The notes under the pieces are model-generated. The model ran no database searches. It was not told the DNA's origin and worked only from the letters and a program-made list of their open reading frames with translations. Source: Bacilli bacterium (lineage in GTDB: Bacteria > Bacillota_I > Bacilli_A > RF39 > UBA660). From it: a stretch of DNA of 62,591 bases. The position numbers were made by a program, and so were the translations under genes. Below, in pieces: positions 41,834 to 50,645 of the stretch (positions are counted from its first letter, which is position 1; every line of letters begins with the position of its first letter). The stretch is taken from positions 1 to 62,591 of the forward strand of contig CAAGHJ010000053.1 in assembly GCA_900769635.1 (NCBI GenBank), given 5' to 3'.

Positions 41834-42814
41834 TCATTTTGAAAAAGTTTTGCTTTTTACTTTTCCTTCATTTAACTTTTTTTTAGGTTTTATATATTGA
41901 TTTAAAAAATATATTTTATCTAGATCATTTGTAAATATTAAATCAGCAAATTCAAGGGCAGCATCTAATTGAAAATCACTATAATGTTCAAATGTTATTC
42001 CTAATCTTTCATTAATTCTTTTTCTTCTTAAAATCGTTTCTTGATCAAATTCTGTATTTTTAGCATATAATATGGTTCTTAGCGTTAATAAGTTATTATT
42101 TTGCCAAATTATTGGATTTTTAGTACCATTAGGATGCCTTATTTCTATTGTATTTTTATATGCTACTTTTTTAGTATTTTTGACATTCACAAAATTTATT
42201 GCTTTAAATTTTTCCATGTTTAATCCTTTTATAACATCAATTACTTCATAATAGAAGCTTCCTTTTAATTCCTGATATCTATTCCAAAAATCTTTAGAAA
42301 CACTACTAGCATATCCCTCCAAATACTTTCTTGGCTTACTATCTTCTCCATATCCAAATCTAAATATAATATTTTCATACGTTGATATTAGTAATAAATA
42401 GTTTAACCAAGCTTTGGGATTTGGTCCTAAAACTTGTGCGCCTACGTGTATATGTGCTCCGCAATTAGTATTTACTATATTGTCTAATCCTACTGTTTCA
42501 CACATTTCTTCTAGTTCTAACCAACTTTCTATTGTATCTGTTAAAATTGGAGTTTGTATTTCATATATTTCTCTTATTGCATCATCACTACAAAGATGCC
42601 ATTTTGAAAACTTCGAGGAATTAAGTTTATTTCGTATTTGTGTTAAATTTTTTTTAAAAAATTCTAATTCAAACCCAAATGTTGCGTCACTTGGTATATT
42701 TGTTTTTTCCCTTAATATTAATTTATATTTGCTTGCATAATTTAGAAATTGATGTAATTCTGTCATATTTAGTTTAGATAAGTTTGTATTGCTTTGTTCT
42801 AATCTTTCTGTCAT
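41834..42814 (-). CDS. Amidoligase family enzyme (COOH-NH2 ligase)
   Basis: The 326-residue protein matches the Amidoligase_2 family (glutamine synthetase/gamma-glutamyl-cysteine ligase-like fold). It has FGFELEFF (Glu49, Glu51 as metal ligands), CGAHIHVG (His121, His123) and TIEIRHPNGT (Arg226, His227). Such enzymes join a carboxylate to an amine with ATP, and some act in peptide modification or cell-wall changes. The substrate is unknown. Usual partners (gamma-glutamyl cyclotransferase, ATP-grasp) are absent; a short-chain dehydrogenase gene lies upstream. It has its own promoter. Confidence 0.85.
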   Translation of the reverse strand: MTERLEQSNTNLSKLNMTELHQFLNYASKYKLILREKTNIPSDATFGFELEFFKKNLTQIRNKLNSSKFSKWHLCSDDAIREIYEIQTPILTDTIESWLELEEMCETVGLDNIVNTNCGAHIHVGAQVLGPNPKAWLNYLLLISTYENIIFRFGYGEDSKPRKYLEGYASSVSKDFWNRYQELKGSFYYEVIDVIKGLNMEKFKAINFVNVKNTKKVAYKNTIEIRHPNGTKNPIIWQNNNLLTLRTILYAKNTEFDQETILRRKRINERLGITFEHYSDFQLDAALEFADLIFTNDLDKIYFLNQYIKPKKKLNEGKVKSKTFSK

Positions 42815-42837
42815 ATTAAACCTCCTTGATGGATATT

Positions 42838-42866
42838 ATAATATCACAAGGAATTATTTTTTTCAA
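42838..42866 (-). promoter_or_regulatory. Promoter of the amidoligase gene
   Basis: TTGAAA (42866-42861), 17-base spacer with TGTGA at its end, TATTAT (42843-42838). AAGGAGG follows before the ATG at 42814. Confidence 0.65.
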
Positions 42867-42937
42867 GCATTTTCACTAACAAGCTGTTAGAAATTTATGA
42901 AAACAAAAAACAAATTTAAAGTTATATTTTTGAATAA

Positions 42938-43693
42938 TTAAAATTTTTTATTACTATTTTTTTCTTGTATAAATGAATTTATATACAATAATGTTTTTAT
43001 TGGCACCATTTTTACTAAAATTTTATTTAATTTCATATTTGGTGGTATTATTATTAATTTATTTTTAAACATATTATCTATTGCATACTTTGCAGCATAA
43101 TTAGCATTTATTTCCCTTATGTTAAATTTTACATTGGCTACATTTTCAAAATTTGTTTTGACTGGTCCTGGACAAAATATTGATATTTTAACATTTGAGT
43201 TGGATCTTTTTAATTCTTCATAAATTCCTAAAGATAAATTCAACACATAAGCTTTTGTAGCGTAATATGTATCCATATATGGTCCTGGCATAAATCCAGC
43301 CATTGAAGCAACGTTTAATAATCTTCCTTTATCTCGCATAACAAAATCTTTTAAGAATAGTTTTGTTAATATATGATAAGCTTTTATATTTAAATCTATC
43401 ATTTTTAGTTCGTTTTCTAACGATGTTTCTGTAAAATTTCCCGCCAATCCAAAACCAGCATTATTTATTACTACATCAATATTCTCTTTTTTTAATTTTT
43501 CATATAATTTATAGCAATTATCTTCACTAGTTAAATCAAGAACTATTGGCATTACAGTTGTTTTAGAATTATTATATAGTTCTTTTATTTTTTCATCATT
43601 TGAGACAACATATAAATCGTATCCTAATTCTATTAAATATTTAGATATTTCTTTTCCTATTCCAGAAGAGGCACCTGTTACTAATGCTTTCAT
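42938..43693 (-). CDS. Short-chain dehydrogenase/reductase
   Basis: The 251-residue protein is a classical SDR: TGASSGIG at 6-13 for NAD(P) binding, NNAG at 77-80, catalytic Ser130, Tyr143 and Lys147 (YxxxK). The C-terminal part (KLIIIPPNMKLNKILVKMVPIKTL) is typical of the SDR subgroup related to 3-ketoacyl reductases. The substrate is not known. It follows the small helical protein gene by 8 bases, so the two are probably co-transcribed. Confidence 0.9.
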   Translation of the reverse strand: MKALVTGASSGIGKEISKYLIELGYDLYVVSNDEKIKELYNNSKTTVMPIVLDLTSEDNCYKLYEKLKKENIDVVINNAGFGLAGNFTETSLENELKMIDLNIKAYHILTKLFLKDFVMRDKGRLLNVASMAGFMPGPYMDTYYATKAYVLNLSLGIYEELKRSNSNVKISIFCPGPVKTNFENVANVKFNIREINANYAAKYAIDNMFKNKLIIIPPNMKLNKILVKMVPIKTLLYINSFIQEKNSNKKF

Positions 43694-43701
43694 TTTTCCT
43701 C

Positions 43702-44139
43702 CTATAAATACTTTTTTAAAAGCTCTATGTTTTCATTGTTAAATTTAGCAAGTTTTTTTGCTAGTTTTAATATTTCAGGTTCAGCATCCTTGCTATACCT
43801 ATTAACTTTTTTTTCTATATCTATTTTTCCCATTGTAAAGCCTTTAATTAACATATCGGCAATTTTGGCATCAGAATTGTCCTTTAATAATTCTACCTTC
43901 ATTTCCATATAAGCCATAACATTAGCAATTACTCCTTTTTCTTTTGGTGTGGCTTCGTATTTTTTTAATAACTTTTCGCTATCTTTAATAAAATTTTCAT
44001 ATTCTTTTAGTTCTTCTTCAATAATTTTTTTAATTTTATTATTTTTTTCATTTAATATTTTTATTAGGCTAGTTAAATTTTCTGCACCCATTTTTGCATT
44101 TTGATAAATATATTCTAATATTTCTACATTTTCATTCAT
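43702..44139 (-). CDS. Small helical protein of unknown function
   Basis: The 145-residue protein is predicted to be a four-helix bundle with Lys/Glu-rich amphipathic helices and no Cys, signal or membrane segment. No family was recognised; ferritin-like or DUF2383-like bundles are possible, but the metal ligands are not obvious. AGGGGAG-type sequence precedes the ATG. It lies 8 bases before the SDR gene. Confidence 0.6.
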   Translation of the reverse strand: MNENVEILEYIYQNAKMGAENLTSLIKILNEKNNKIKKIIEEELKEYENFIKDSEKLLKKYEATPKEKGVIANVMAYMEMKVELLKDNSDAKIADMLIKGFTMGKIDIEKKVNRYSKDAEPEILKLAKKLAKFNNENIELLKKYL

Positions 44140-44194
44140 TTTGTCACTCCCCTTTCATACTTATTATTTTTAATTTTTATTTATTTATACTTCA

Positions 44195-44965
44195 TTACCC
44201 TATTTTTTCTATTGAATATATTTTTTTATTCTTTGAAGTTAATTTAAATCTAGTTAATTTCTTATAATTTTTTTCATTAATAATACTTTCTCCAGTTTCG
44301 TTGGTACCAATTTTTTTGCTTTTTTGGTAATCCTTATAAAAATCATATACATTTTTACCTTCTTCTATAGAATGCTCCATATATGCGATACTTATGTATT
44401 CGTAATACTCGTTTACAGTACTTAAATTTCTTTCTAATTTATATACATATATATCTACTATTGGTCCTGTATTACAATTAAACATTCCCATATAATTTTG
44501 AGAACTTCCGTCATATTTAAAACTTGGACATCCAGAAAAATTTTTATAACTTGTAAATTTTTTTTTATCAAAAAGTTTTTTTGAATATTCAATTACTTTA
44601 TCAATTGGAATTACTTTATATGTTTCATTCTCTTCTGTAATTTCTTCCAACTTACTTGTTTCTGATAATATTATATTATTTAAAGTGGCCGCTAATAAAA
44701 TATCTTCATCCATATTATTTATTATAATTTTATTTCCATTAAATACATAGTCATTTCTATCTTTTACAACTTTTCCTGCATATATAAGGTCCTGTAAGCC
44801 GTTAAAATTGCTAGCTGAAATATTTAAATATTCTTTTTTATTAGTAATATTTATTTCTTTGGCTTTGTTCAATTTTATTATGAGAATACTTAAAACTAAT
44901 ATTATTAATAATATAAGTATGAGTATTATTACTGATTTTGTCTTTATTTTTATTTTCTTTTTCAT
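44195..44965 (-). CDS. Membrane-anchored extracytoplasmic protein, unknown
   Basis: The 256-residue protein has a Lys-rich N-terminus and one membrane helix (SVIILILILLIILVLSILII), followed by a soluble region with two Cys residues (CPSF and FNCN). No signature of a known family was found. It lies between the ribosomal operon and the small helical protein on the same strand. The upstream terminator at 45043 means it needs its own promoter, which was not clearly seen. Confidence 0.6.
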   Translation of the reverse strand: MKKKIKIKTKSVIILILILLIILVLSILIIKLNKAKEINITNKKEYLNISASNFNGLQDLIYAGKVVKDRNDYVFNGNKIIINNMDEDILLAATLNNIILSETSKLEEITEENETYKVIPIDKVIEYSKKLFDKKKFTSYKNFSGCPSFKYDGSSQNYMGMFNCNTGPIVDIYVYKLERNLSTVNEYYEYISIAYMEHSIEEGKNVYDFYKDYQKSKKIGTNETGESIINEKNYKKLTRFKLTSKNKKIYSIEKIG

Positions 44966-45042
44966 TTCTTACCACCTAATTTAATGATACAATATAATAA
45001 CTATAATTACAAGTATTTATTACGTCTTTTAATAGAAAAAAA

Positions 45043-45060
45043 GTATAAGAAATCTTATAC
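45043..45060 (-). terminator. Terminator of the S10-spc-alpha operon
   Basis: GTATAAG-AAAT-CTTATAC with a TTTTTTT run on the minus strand, at the rplQ stop. Confidence 0.75.
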
Positions 45061-45396
45061 TAATTCTATGATAACCTCTAATGCGTTATCTCCTTTTCTT
45101 TCTTTCATTTTCAATATTCTTGTATATCCACCATTTCTGTCTTTGTAACGTGGTGCTAGCTCATTAAATACTTTATTTACACAATTTTCATCATTATGTA
45201 AAAAGGCTAAGGCTAATCTTCTTGATACTAATGTACCTTTTTTTCCGTATGATATCATTTTATCAAAGCTTTTTCTAACCTCTTTTGCTCTTGTTTCAGT
45301 TGTTACAATTTTTTCATTCATTATTAATTGTTTTGTTAATGTTGCTAACATACTTCTTCTATGTTTGTTATCTCTTCCTAGTTTTCTATAAGCCAT
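45055..45396 (-). CDS. rplQ: 50S ribosomal protein L17
   Basis: The 113-residue product begins MAYRKLGRDNKHRRSMLATL and contains TTETRAKEVRKSFDK, standard L17. It is the last gene of the operon, 14 bases after rpoA, and ends in a strong terminator. Confidence 0.97.
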   Translation of the reverse strand: MAYRKLGRDNKHRRSMLATLTKQLIMNEKIVTTETRAKEVRKSFDKMISYGKKGTLVSRRLALAFLHNDENCVNKVFNELAPRYKDRNGGYTRILKMKERKGDNALEVIIELV

Positions 45397-45410
45397 TGTT
45401 ATCCTCCTTA

Positions 45411-46361
45411 CTAATCATCATTTCTAAAAGATAAGCCCATATTTTTTACCTTATCTATTACTTCTTTCAATGATTTTTTACCCAAATTTCTTATTTTTTG
45501 CATTTCATTTTCACTTTTATCCACTAAATCGTGTAATGTAAGTATACCTGCTCTTTTTAAACAGTTATATGCTCTTACTGATAAATCTAAATCATCAATT
45601 GATGTCTCTAGTACTTTTAAGTTGGGATCCTCTATTTTAGATACCATAAGTCCAGTTGCATCAGCTATTTCATTTAAATCCGATAAAACTTTAAAGTGCT
45701 CAATTAGAATTCTACTTGCCAAAGATATTGCCTCTTCTGGATTAATTGAACCATTTGTCCATACTTCTAATATTAATTTATCATAGTTGTTATTTTGTCC
45801 AACACGGGCATTATCTACTTCATAGTTAATTCTTTCTATTGGTGCATAAAGGCTATCTATTGCTATTACATTTGGTTTATTTACAAATAATTTTTTATTT
45901 TCTTCTGCCCTAGTATATCCTCTACCACTACCTATTGTCATTTCCATAGATAATCTTCCACCATCTGTTAATTCTGCTATAACTTGATCCTTATTTAATA
46001 TTTCTATGTCAGAATCTTTTTCGATATCTCCTGCTGTTACTACTTTTGGTCCGGTAACGTTTAATCTTAAAATTTTATTGTTATCGTGTGAATAATTTTT
46101 TATAACTATTGACTTCAAATTTAATACTATAGCAGTTACGTCTTCTACAACACCATCTATTTTTTGAAATTCGTGAGCTACGCCATCAATTTTTACAGAG
46201 GTTATTGCATCTCCTGGTAAACTTGATAGCATTACTCTTCTTAAAGCATTTCCCAATGTTGTTCCAAATCCTCTTTCAAGTGGTTCAATTTCAAATTTTC
46301 CATAAAAATTGCTTTTTACATATTCTTTTACTTTATATTCCGGTTTTTCAAACTTTAACAT
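45411..46361 (-). CDS. rpoA: RNA polymerase alpha subunit
   Basis: ATG at 46361 (MLKFEKPEYKVK) is preferred over the longer frame because GGAG lies 9 bases before it; it gives 316 residues. The N-terminal domain (LERGFGTTLGNALRRVMLSS) makes the dimer that seeds polymerase assembly. The C-terminal domain (LDLSVRAYNCLKRAGILTLHDLV) binds UP elements and regulators. Located between rpsK and rplQ, as in other Firmicutes. Confidence 0.97.
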   Translation of the reverse strand: MLKFEKPEYKVKEYVKSNFYGKFEIEPLERGFGTTLGNALRRVMLSSLPGDAITSVKIDGVAHEFQKIDGVVEDVTAIVLNLKSIVIKNYSHDNNKILRLNVTGPKVVTAGDIEKDSDIEILNKDQVIAELTDGGRLSMEMTIGSGRGYTRAEENKKLFVNKPNVIAIDSLYAPIERINYEVDNARVGQNNNYDKLILEVWTNGSINPEEAISLASRILIEHFKVLSDLNEIADATGLMVSKIEDPNLKVLETSIDDLDLSVRAYNCLKRAGILTLHDLVDKSENEMQKIRNLGKKSLKEVIDKVKNMGLSFRNDD

Positions 46362-46381
46362 TTTTATACACTCCTTTTCTT

Positions 46382-46765
46382 TTAACCACGGCGTCTTTTG
46401 GGTGGGCGACATCCGTTATGTGGGATTGGTGTAACATCAGTTATTGATTTTACCTCTAATCCTGCTGTTGCGAGTGAACGTATTGCAGCTTCACGACCAG
46501 ATCCTAATCCTTTTACAAACACATCTACTGTTTTCATTCCCATATCCGCAGCTTTTTTTCCAGCAGACTCTGCTGCCATTCCTGCTGCAAATGGTGTTGA
46601 CTTTTTGCTTCCTTTAATTCCTTGTGTTCCTGCAGAATCCCAGCTTATTACATTTCCTTCTTTGTCAGTAATTGTTACAACTGTATTATTAAATGTAGCG
46701 TGAATATGTACTTCACCTTCTGGTACATTTTTCTTTACTCTTTTTTTTCTTGCTTTATAAGCCAT
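46382..46765 (-). CDS. rpsK: 30S ribosomal protein S11
   Basis: The 127 residues include HIHATFNNTVVTITD and the C-terminal DVTPIPHNGCRPPKRRRG, both S11 hallmarks. It sits in the platform of the small subunit. It follows rpsM by 22 bases. Confidence 0.97.
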   Translation of the reverse strand: MAYKARKKRVKKNVPEGEVHIHATFNNTVVTITDKEGNVISWDSAGTQGIKGSKKSTPFAAGMAAESAGKKAADMGMKTVDVFVKGLGSGREAAIRSLATAGLEVKSITDVTPIPHNGCRPPKRRRG

Positions 46766-46787
46766 AATTAACTTACCTCCTTATAAA

Positions 46788-47156
46788 TTATTTTTTCTTG
46801 TTTGCTACTACTTTTTTCTTTCCGCCTCTAGCAGTTACGGCGTTTCTATTTGTTCTTTGCCCTCTAACTGGTAATTTTTTCTTATGACGAATTCCTCTGT
46901 ATGAATTAATTTCCATTTGAGTTTTAATATTCATACTAACTTCTCTTCTTAAATCACCTTCAACCGGATATTTATCTACTTCTTTTCTTATTCTAGCTAT
47001 TTCGTCATCTGTTAAGTCTTTTGCCTTTGTATTTATATCTACCTTTGCGTCACTTAATATTTGTTTTGATAAATTTCTTCCAATTCCATAGATGTATGTT
47101 AGAGATATTTCTACTCTCTTATCGTTTGGTATTTCAATACCTTTAATACGTGCCAT
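46788..47156 (-). CDS. rpsM: 30S ribosomal protein S13
   Basis: MARIKGIEIPNDKRVEISLTYIYGIG and RGIRHKKKLPVRGQRT are S13 motifs. It contacts the P-site tRNA and the 50S subunit. 122 residues, with a short Lys-rich end. Confidence 0.97.
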   Translation of the reverse strand: MARIKGIEIPNDKRVEISLTYIYGIGRNLSKQILSDAKVDINTKAKDLTDDEIARIRKEVDKYPVEGDLRREVSMNIKTQMEINSYRGIRHKKKLPVRGQRTNRNAVTARGGKKKVVANKKK

Positions 47157-47174
47157 AATTTCTTTCCTCCTATT

Positions 47175-47288
47175 TTAACCTTGTTTTTGTTTGTGTTTTG
47201 GATTTTCACAAATAACCATTACTTTTCCTTTACGTTTAATTACTTTACACTTATCACATATAGGTTTAACTGAAGCTCTTACTTTCAT
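47175..47288 (-). CDS. rpmJ: 50S ribosomal protein L36
   Basis: A 37-residue gene: MKVRASVKPICDKCKVIKRK, ending CENPKHKQKQG. The CxxC, Cys and His residues make the zinc-binding form of L36. It lies between infA and rpsM, where it belongs, with TAGGAGG upstream. Confidence 0.93.
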   Translation of the reverse strand: MKVRASVKPICDKCKVIKRKGKVMVICENPKHKQKQG

Positions 47289-47305
47289 ATTATTTCCTCC
47301 TATTT

Positions 47306-47524
47306 CTACTTCTTATTGTAAATGATGCGCCCATGTGTTAAATCGAATACTGATAATTCGACAATTACTGTATCACCTGGTAGAATACGTATGTTATTAA
47401 CACGCATTTTACCAGAAACATGGGCTTCTACAGTATGTCCATTTTCAAGTTCTACCCTAAATTTTCCACCTTTAACAATGTCTATTACTTTGCCGTGGGC
47501 TTCAATGATATCGTCTCTACTCAT
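47306..47524 (-). CDS. infA: Translation initiation factor IF-1
   Basis: Start at 47524 (MSRDDIIEAHGKV) with AGGAG 9 bases upstream gives 72 residues, the normal IF-1 length. The longer frame would start on the ribosome-binding site. The S1-like OB fold is shown by KFRVELENGHTVEAHVSGKMR. It overlaps the end of map by 8 bases. Confidence 0.96.
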   Translation of the reverse strand: MSRDDIIEAHGKVIDIVKGGKFRVELENGHTVEAHVSGKMRVNNIRILPGDTVIVELSVFDLTHGRIIYNKK

Positions 47525-48275
47525 TATTATCATCTCCTGTTAATATTTGATAGCCATCATCTGTTACTAATACAGTATGCTCAAAATGAGCAGATGGTCT
47601 ATTATCATAAGTAACTATTGTCCAATCGTCATCTAACATTGCTACTTTTCGTGTTCCAATATTAAGCATTGGTTCAATTGCTATTGTCATTCCTGATTTT
47701 AATTCTATTCCCGTGTTTGGTTTTCCATAATTCGGTACTTCTGGATCCTCATGTAAATGAGTCCCCACTCCGTGGCCAACCAATTCTCTCACAACACCCA
47801 ATCTATGTTTATGTGCGTATTTCTCTATAGCATAGCCTATGTCACCTAATCTGTTTCCTGCCTTTACCATTCTTAATCCTTCATATAAGGCCTTTTCAGT
47901 ATGTTCTAATAAATACTTTTTTTCTTCAACTACATCACCTATTGGATAACTCCAAGCTGAATCTCCATGATATCCTTTGTAACAGGCTCCTATATCTATG
48001 CTAATTAGATCTCCATTTTTTAATTTTCTATTTCCCGGTATTCCATGAACCACTTCTTCATTTATTGATGTACAAATACTGGCAGGAAAGCCGTTATAAT
48101 TTTTAAATGATGGAGTTGCCCCACAAGATATTATAAAATCATAAGCTATTTTATCTAACTCTTTAGTTGTTATTCCGGGCTTAAGGTATTTTTTTAAGTG
48201 CTGATGAGTTCTATACACTATATTACCGGCTTTTCTCATTAATGATATTTCTTGTTCATTTTTTATACTAATCAT
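47517..48275 (-). CDS. map: Methionine aminopeptidase
   Basis: The 252-residue type I enzyme has metal ligands in SIDIGACYKGYHGDSAW (two Asp), GHGVGTHLHEDPEVPN (His) and AIEPMLN (Glu). It removes the start Met from new proteins. The gene's first base overlaps the adk stop; it also overlaps infA, so translation of adk, map and infA is closely linked. Confidence 0.97.
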   Translation of the reverse strand: MISIKNEQEISLMRKAGNIVYRTHQHLKKYLKPGITTKELDKIAYDFIISCGATPSFKNYNGFPASICTSINEEVVHGIPGNRKLKNGDLISIDIGACYKGYHGDSAWSYPIGDVVEEKKYLLEHTEKALYEGLRMVKAGNRLGDIGYAIEKYAHKHRLGVVRELVGHGVGTHLHEDPEVPNYGKPNTGIELKSGMTIAIEPMLNIGTRKVAMLDDDWTIVTYDNRPSAHFEHTVLVTDDGYQILTGDDNNE

Positions 48276-48934
48276 TATTTTTTTAATATCCCCTCAATTT
48301 CCTCAAATATATCCATTGCACTTTTGTCTTTGGTTACCTTAATTATTTTTAATACTTTTTTATCTTGATAATAATTTATAAGATCACTTGTCTTTTCCAA
48401 ATATGTGTCAAATCTCTTTAAGAAAGTTTCCTTATTATCGTCACTTCTCGTATTTAATTTGCTAGAACATCTATCACATATTCCTTCAGTTTTGGGCTTA
48501 ACATCTTCAATTAAGAGATTATATGAGGCTCCACATTTAGGACATATTATTCTGCTTATTGTTCTTTCAAGGGCTAAATCTTTGTCTATATCCAGAAATA
48601 TAACTACGCCTAAGTCTTTATTCATTTTGGTTATTAGTGCATCATAGGCTATGGCTTGTTTCACATTTCTTGGATAACCATCCAATATGTATCCATCTTT
48701 ACAATCTTTTTCGATTAGTCTTTGTTCTAACAAACTTAAAACAACTTCATCAGTAATTAAATTACCTTGTTCCATTTCTTTTTTAATGCTTTTTCCTAGT
48801 TGCGTTTCCTTATTTATTTCATCTCTTAATAGGTCACCGGTAGATATATGAGGAATATTATATTTCTCACTTAATAATTTTGATTGTGTTCCTTTGCCAG
48901 CTGCCGGTGGAGCTATAAATATAATATTCTTCAT
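48275..48934 (-). CDS. adk: Adenylate kinase
   Basis: The 219-residue long-form enzyme has a P-loop APPAAGKGTQSKLL (a variant of GxPGxGKGT with PA-A) and DGYPRNVKQA. The lid has four cysteines (CPKCGASYN ... CDRCSSKL) that bind zinc. It balances AMP, ADP and ATP. It follows secY at a gap of one base. Confidence 0.96.
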   Translation of the reverse strand: MKNIIFIAPPAAGKGTQSKLLSEKYNIPHISTGDLLRDEINKETQLGKSIKKEMEQGNLITDEVVLSLLEQRLIEKDCKDGYILDGYPRNVKQAIAYDALITKMNKDLGVVIFLDIDKDLALERTISRIICPKCGASYNLLIEDVKPKTEGICDRCSSKLNTRSDDNKETFLKRFDTYLEKTSDLINYYQDKKVLKIIKVTKDKSAMDIFEEIEGILKK

Positions 48935-48935
48935 T

Positions 48936-50201
48936 TTATCTCACAACTCCTCTTCGGTAATTTCTATTTATTAACCTACTTTCCAATTGTCTATATGTTT
49001 CAAGGGCTACTCCTACTACTATTAATATACCTGTTCCTCCAACATTTACTGAGGATGGTAAATTTGTGTTTAGGAAGTTACTGAATATAATAGGTAATCC
49101 TGCAATTATTGATATAAATATTGCTCCTAAGAATGTAATTCTTCCTAATATTGTTTTTATATAATCCTGTGTTTCTTTGCCTGGCCTTATGCCGGGAATA
49201 TAACCACCTTGTCTATTTAAATTCTTCGATAATTCTTCTGGATTAATTTGTAAAAATGTATAAAAGTAACTGAAAAATATTATTACTATTATGTATACAA
49301 TAAATCCTTCTGGTGTTTTATAATTTAGAAACGTATTGGTAAACTTTACAAATCCATTGCTACTATCAAGCAATGTTGCTATAAAAGAAGGTACGGAAAA
49401 TATCACTGAAGCAAATATTACAGGCATAACAGATGCTGAATTTAACTTAAATGGTATATAGTTTTGTTTTGCACCATAAGCTGAAGATGTTTGATTTGAA
49501 TATTGAATTGGAACTCTTCTTTCTGACTTCTCTATAAACACAATTCCTAATATAATTGCTATATAAAATAGTACAAATAAGGTGAATGATACTATTCCTA
49601 TAAAAAGTTCTGTATTATTTAAAACGAGTGCTTTAAATGTATCTATAAACATACTTGGAACAGTATTTATAATACCTGCCATAATTAATAATGATATTCC
49701 ATTTCCAATTCCTTTGGCTGTTATTTGATCTCCAAGCCATAGTAAGAAAGCAGTGCCTGCGGTTAAAATGAGTGCTAATTTCATATATTCTAAAGCAGTG
49801 CCTCCCTTTACAAATGCTACAGACATCGCAAAGCCCTGTAAAAAGGCAATTGCAAGACCCATATATCTATTTATTTTATTTATTTTTTGTCTGCCCTCTG
49901 CTCCATTTTTCTTTAATTCTGTAAAGTATGGTACTATATCCATTTGAAGAATACCTGTTATGATAGATGCTGATATATAAGGCATAACTCCCAAAGCAAA
50001 TATAGAAAAGTTTTGTAAGGCTCCGCCTCCTATTGCATCATATAATTCCCATATTCCTAAATTTGATATTGCACCTTGTGTACCTGGAACTGGTATTGTA
50101 GTACCTACTATAAATATTAACAATATAAATAGTGTAAAATATATTCGTTTTCTTAAATCAGCATTTTTTTTACTAAATAGTAATTTAAAAGTTTTAAACA
50201 T
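48936..50201 (-). CDS. secY: Protein translocase subunit SecY
   Basis: The 421-residue protein has about ten membrane helices and typical motifs: IFALGVMPYISASIITGILQM (helix 2), and NPEELSKNLNRQGGYIPGIRPG. It forms the channel for secretion and membrane insertion with SecE/SecG. It is embedded in the spc part of the ribosomal operon, directly after rplO. Confidence 0.97.
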   Translation of the reverse strand: MFKTFKLLFSKKNADLRKRIYFTLFILLIFIVGTTIPVPGTQGAISNLGIWELYDAIGGGALQNFSIFALGVMPYISASIITGILQMDIVPYFTELKKNGAEGRQKINKINRYMGLAIAFLQGFAMSVAFVKGGTALEYMKLALILTAGTAFLLWLGDQITAKGIGNGISLLIMAGIINTVPSMFIDTFKALVLNNTELFIGIVSFTLFVLFYIAIILGIVFIEKSERRVPIQYSNQTSSAYGAKQNYIPFKLNSASVMPVIFASVIFSVPSFIATLLDSSNGFVKFTNTFLNYKTPEGFIVYIIVIIFFSYFYTFLQINPEELSKNLNRQGGYIPGIRPGKETQDYIKTILGRITFLGAIFISIIAGLPIIFSNFLNTNLPSSVNVGGTGILIVVGVALETYRQLESRLINRNYRRGVVR

Positions 50202-50645
50202 CTAAATCACCTCTATTTTTCCACCAACTGATTCAATCTTTTCTTTAGCAGTATTTGAAAATTTATTTGCCTTTACTGTTAATTTTTTTGTTAATTTTCC
50301 ATTTCCTAAAATTTTTATTCCGTCTAATTCTTTATTAACAAGACCGCTTTCTTTTAGCATTTCAATTGTTACTGTAGTACCATCTTCAAATCTTTCTAAA
50401 TCGCCAACATTTACTACAGCATATACAGTTCTAAAATTATAATTGTTAAATCCTCTTTTTGATAATCTTCTAAATAGTGGTAATTGACCTCCTTCAAACC
50501 CTGGTCTTACCCCACCGCCACTACGAGCATTTTGTCCTTTGTGTCCTTTTCCAGATGTTTTTCCAAGTCCACTACCTATTCCACGTCCTACTCTTTTCTT
50601 TGATTTTACTGCCCCTTCATTTGGGCTTAATTCATGTAATTTCAT
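50202..50645 (-). CDS. rplO: 50S ribosomal protein L15
   Basis: MKLHELSPNEGAVKSKKRVG and GSGLGKTSGKGHKGQNARSGG are L15 motifs; 147 residues. Its ATG overlaps the stop of rpsE by one base. rpmD, usually between these two genes, is missing. Confidence 0.97.
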   Translation of the reverse strand: MKLHELSPNEGAVKSKKRVGRGIGSGLGKTSGKGHKGQNARSGGGVRPGFEGGQLPLFRRLSKRGFNNYNFRTVYAVVNVGDLERFEDGTTVTIEMLKESGLVNKELDGIKILGNGKLTKKLTVKANKFSNTAKEKIESVGGKIEVI

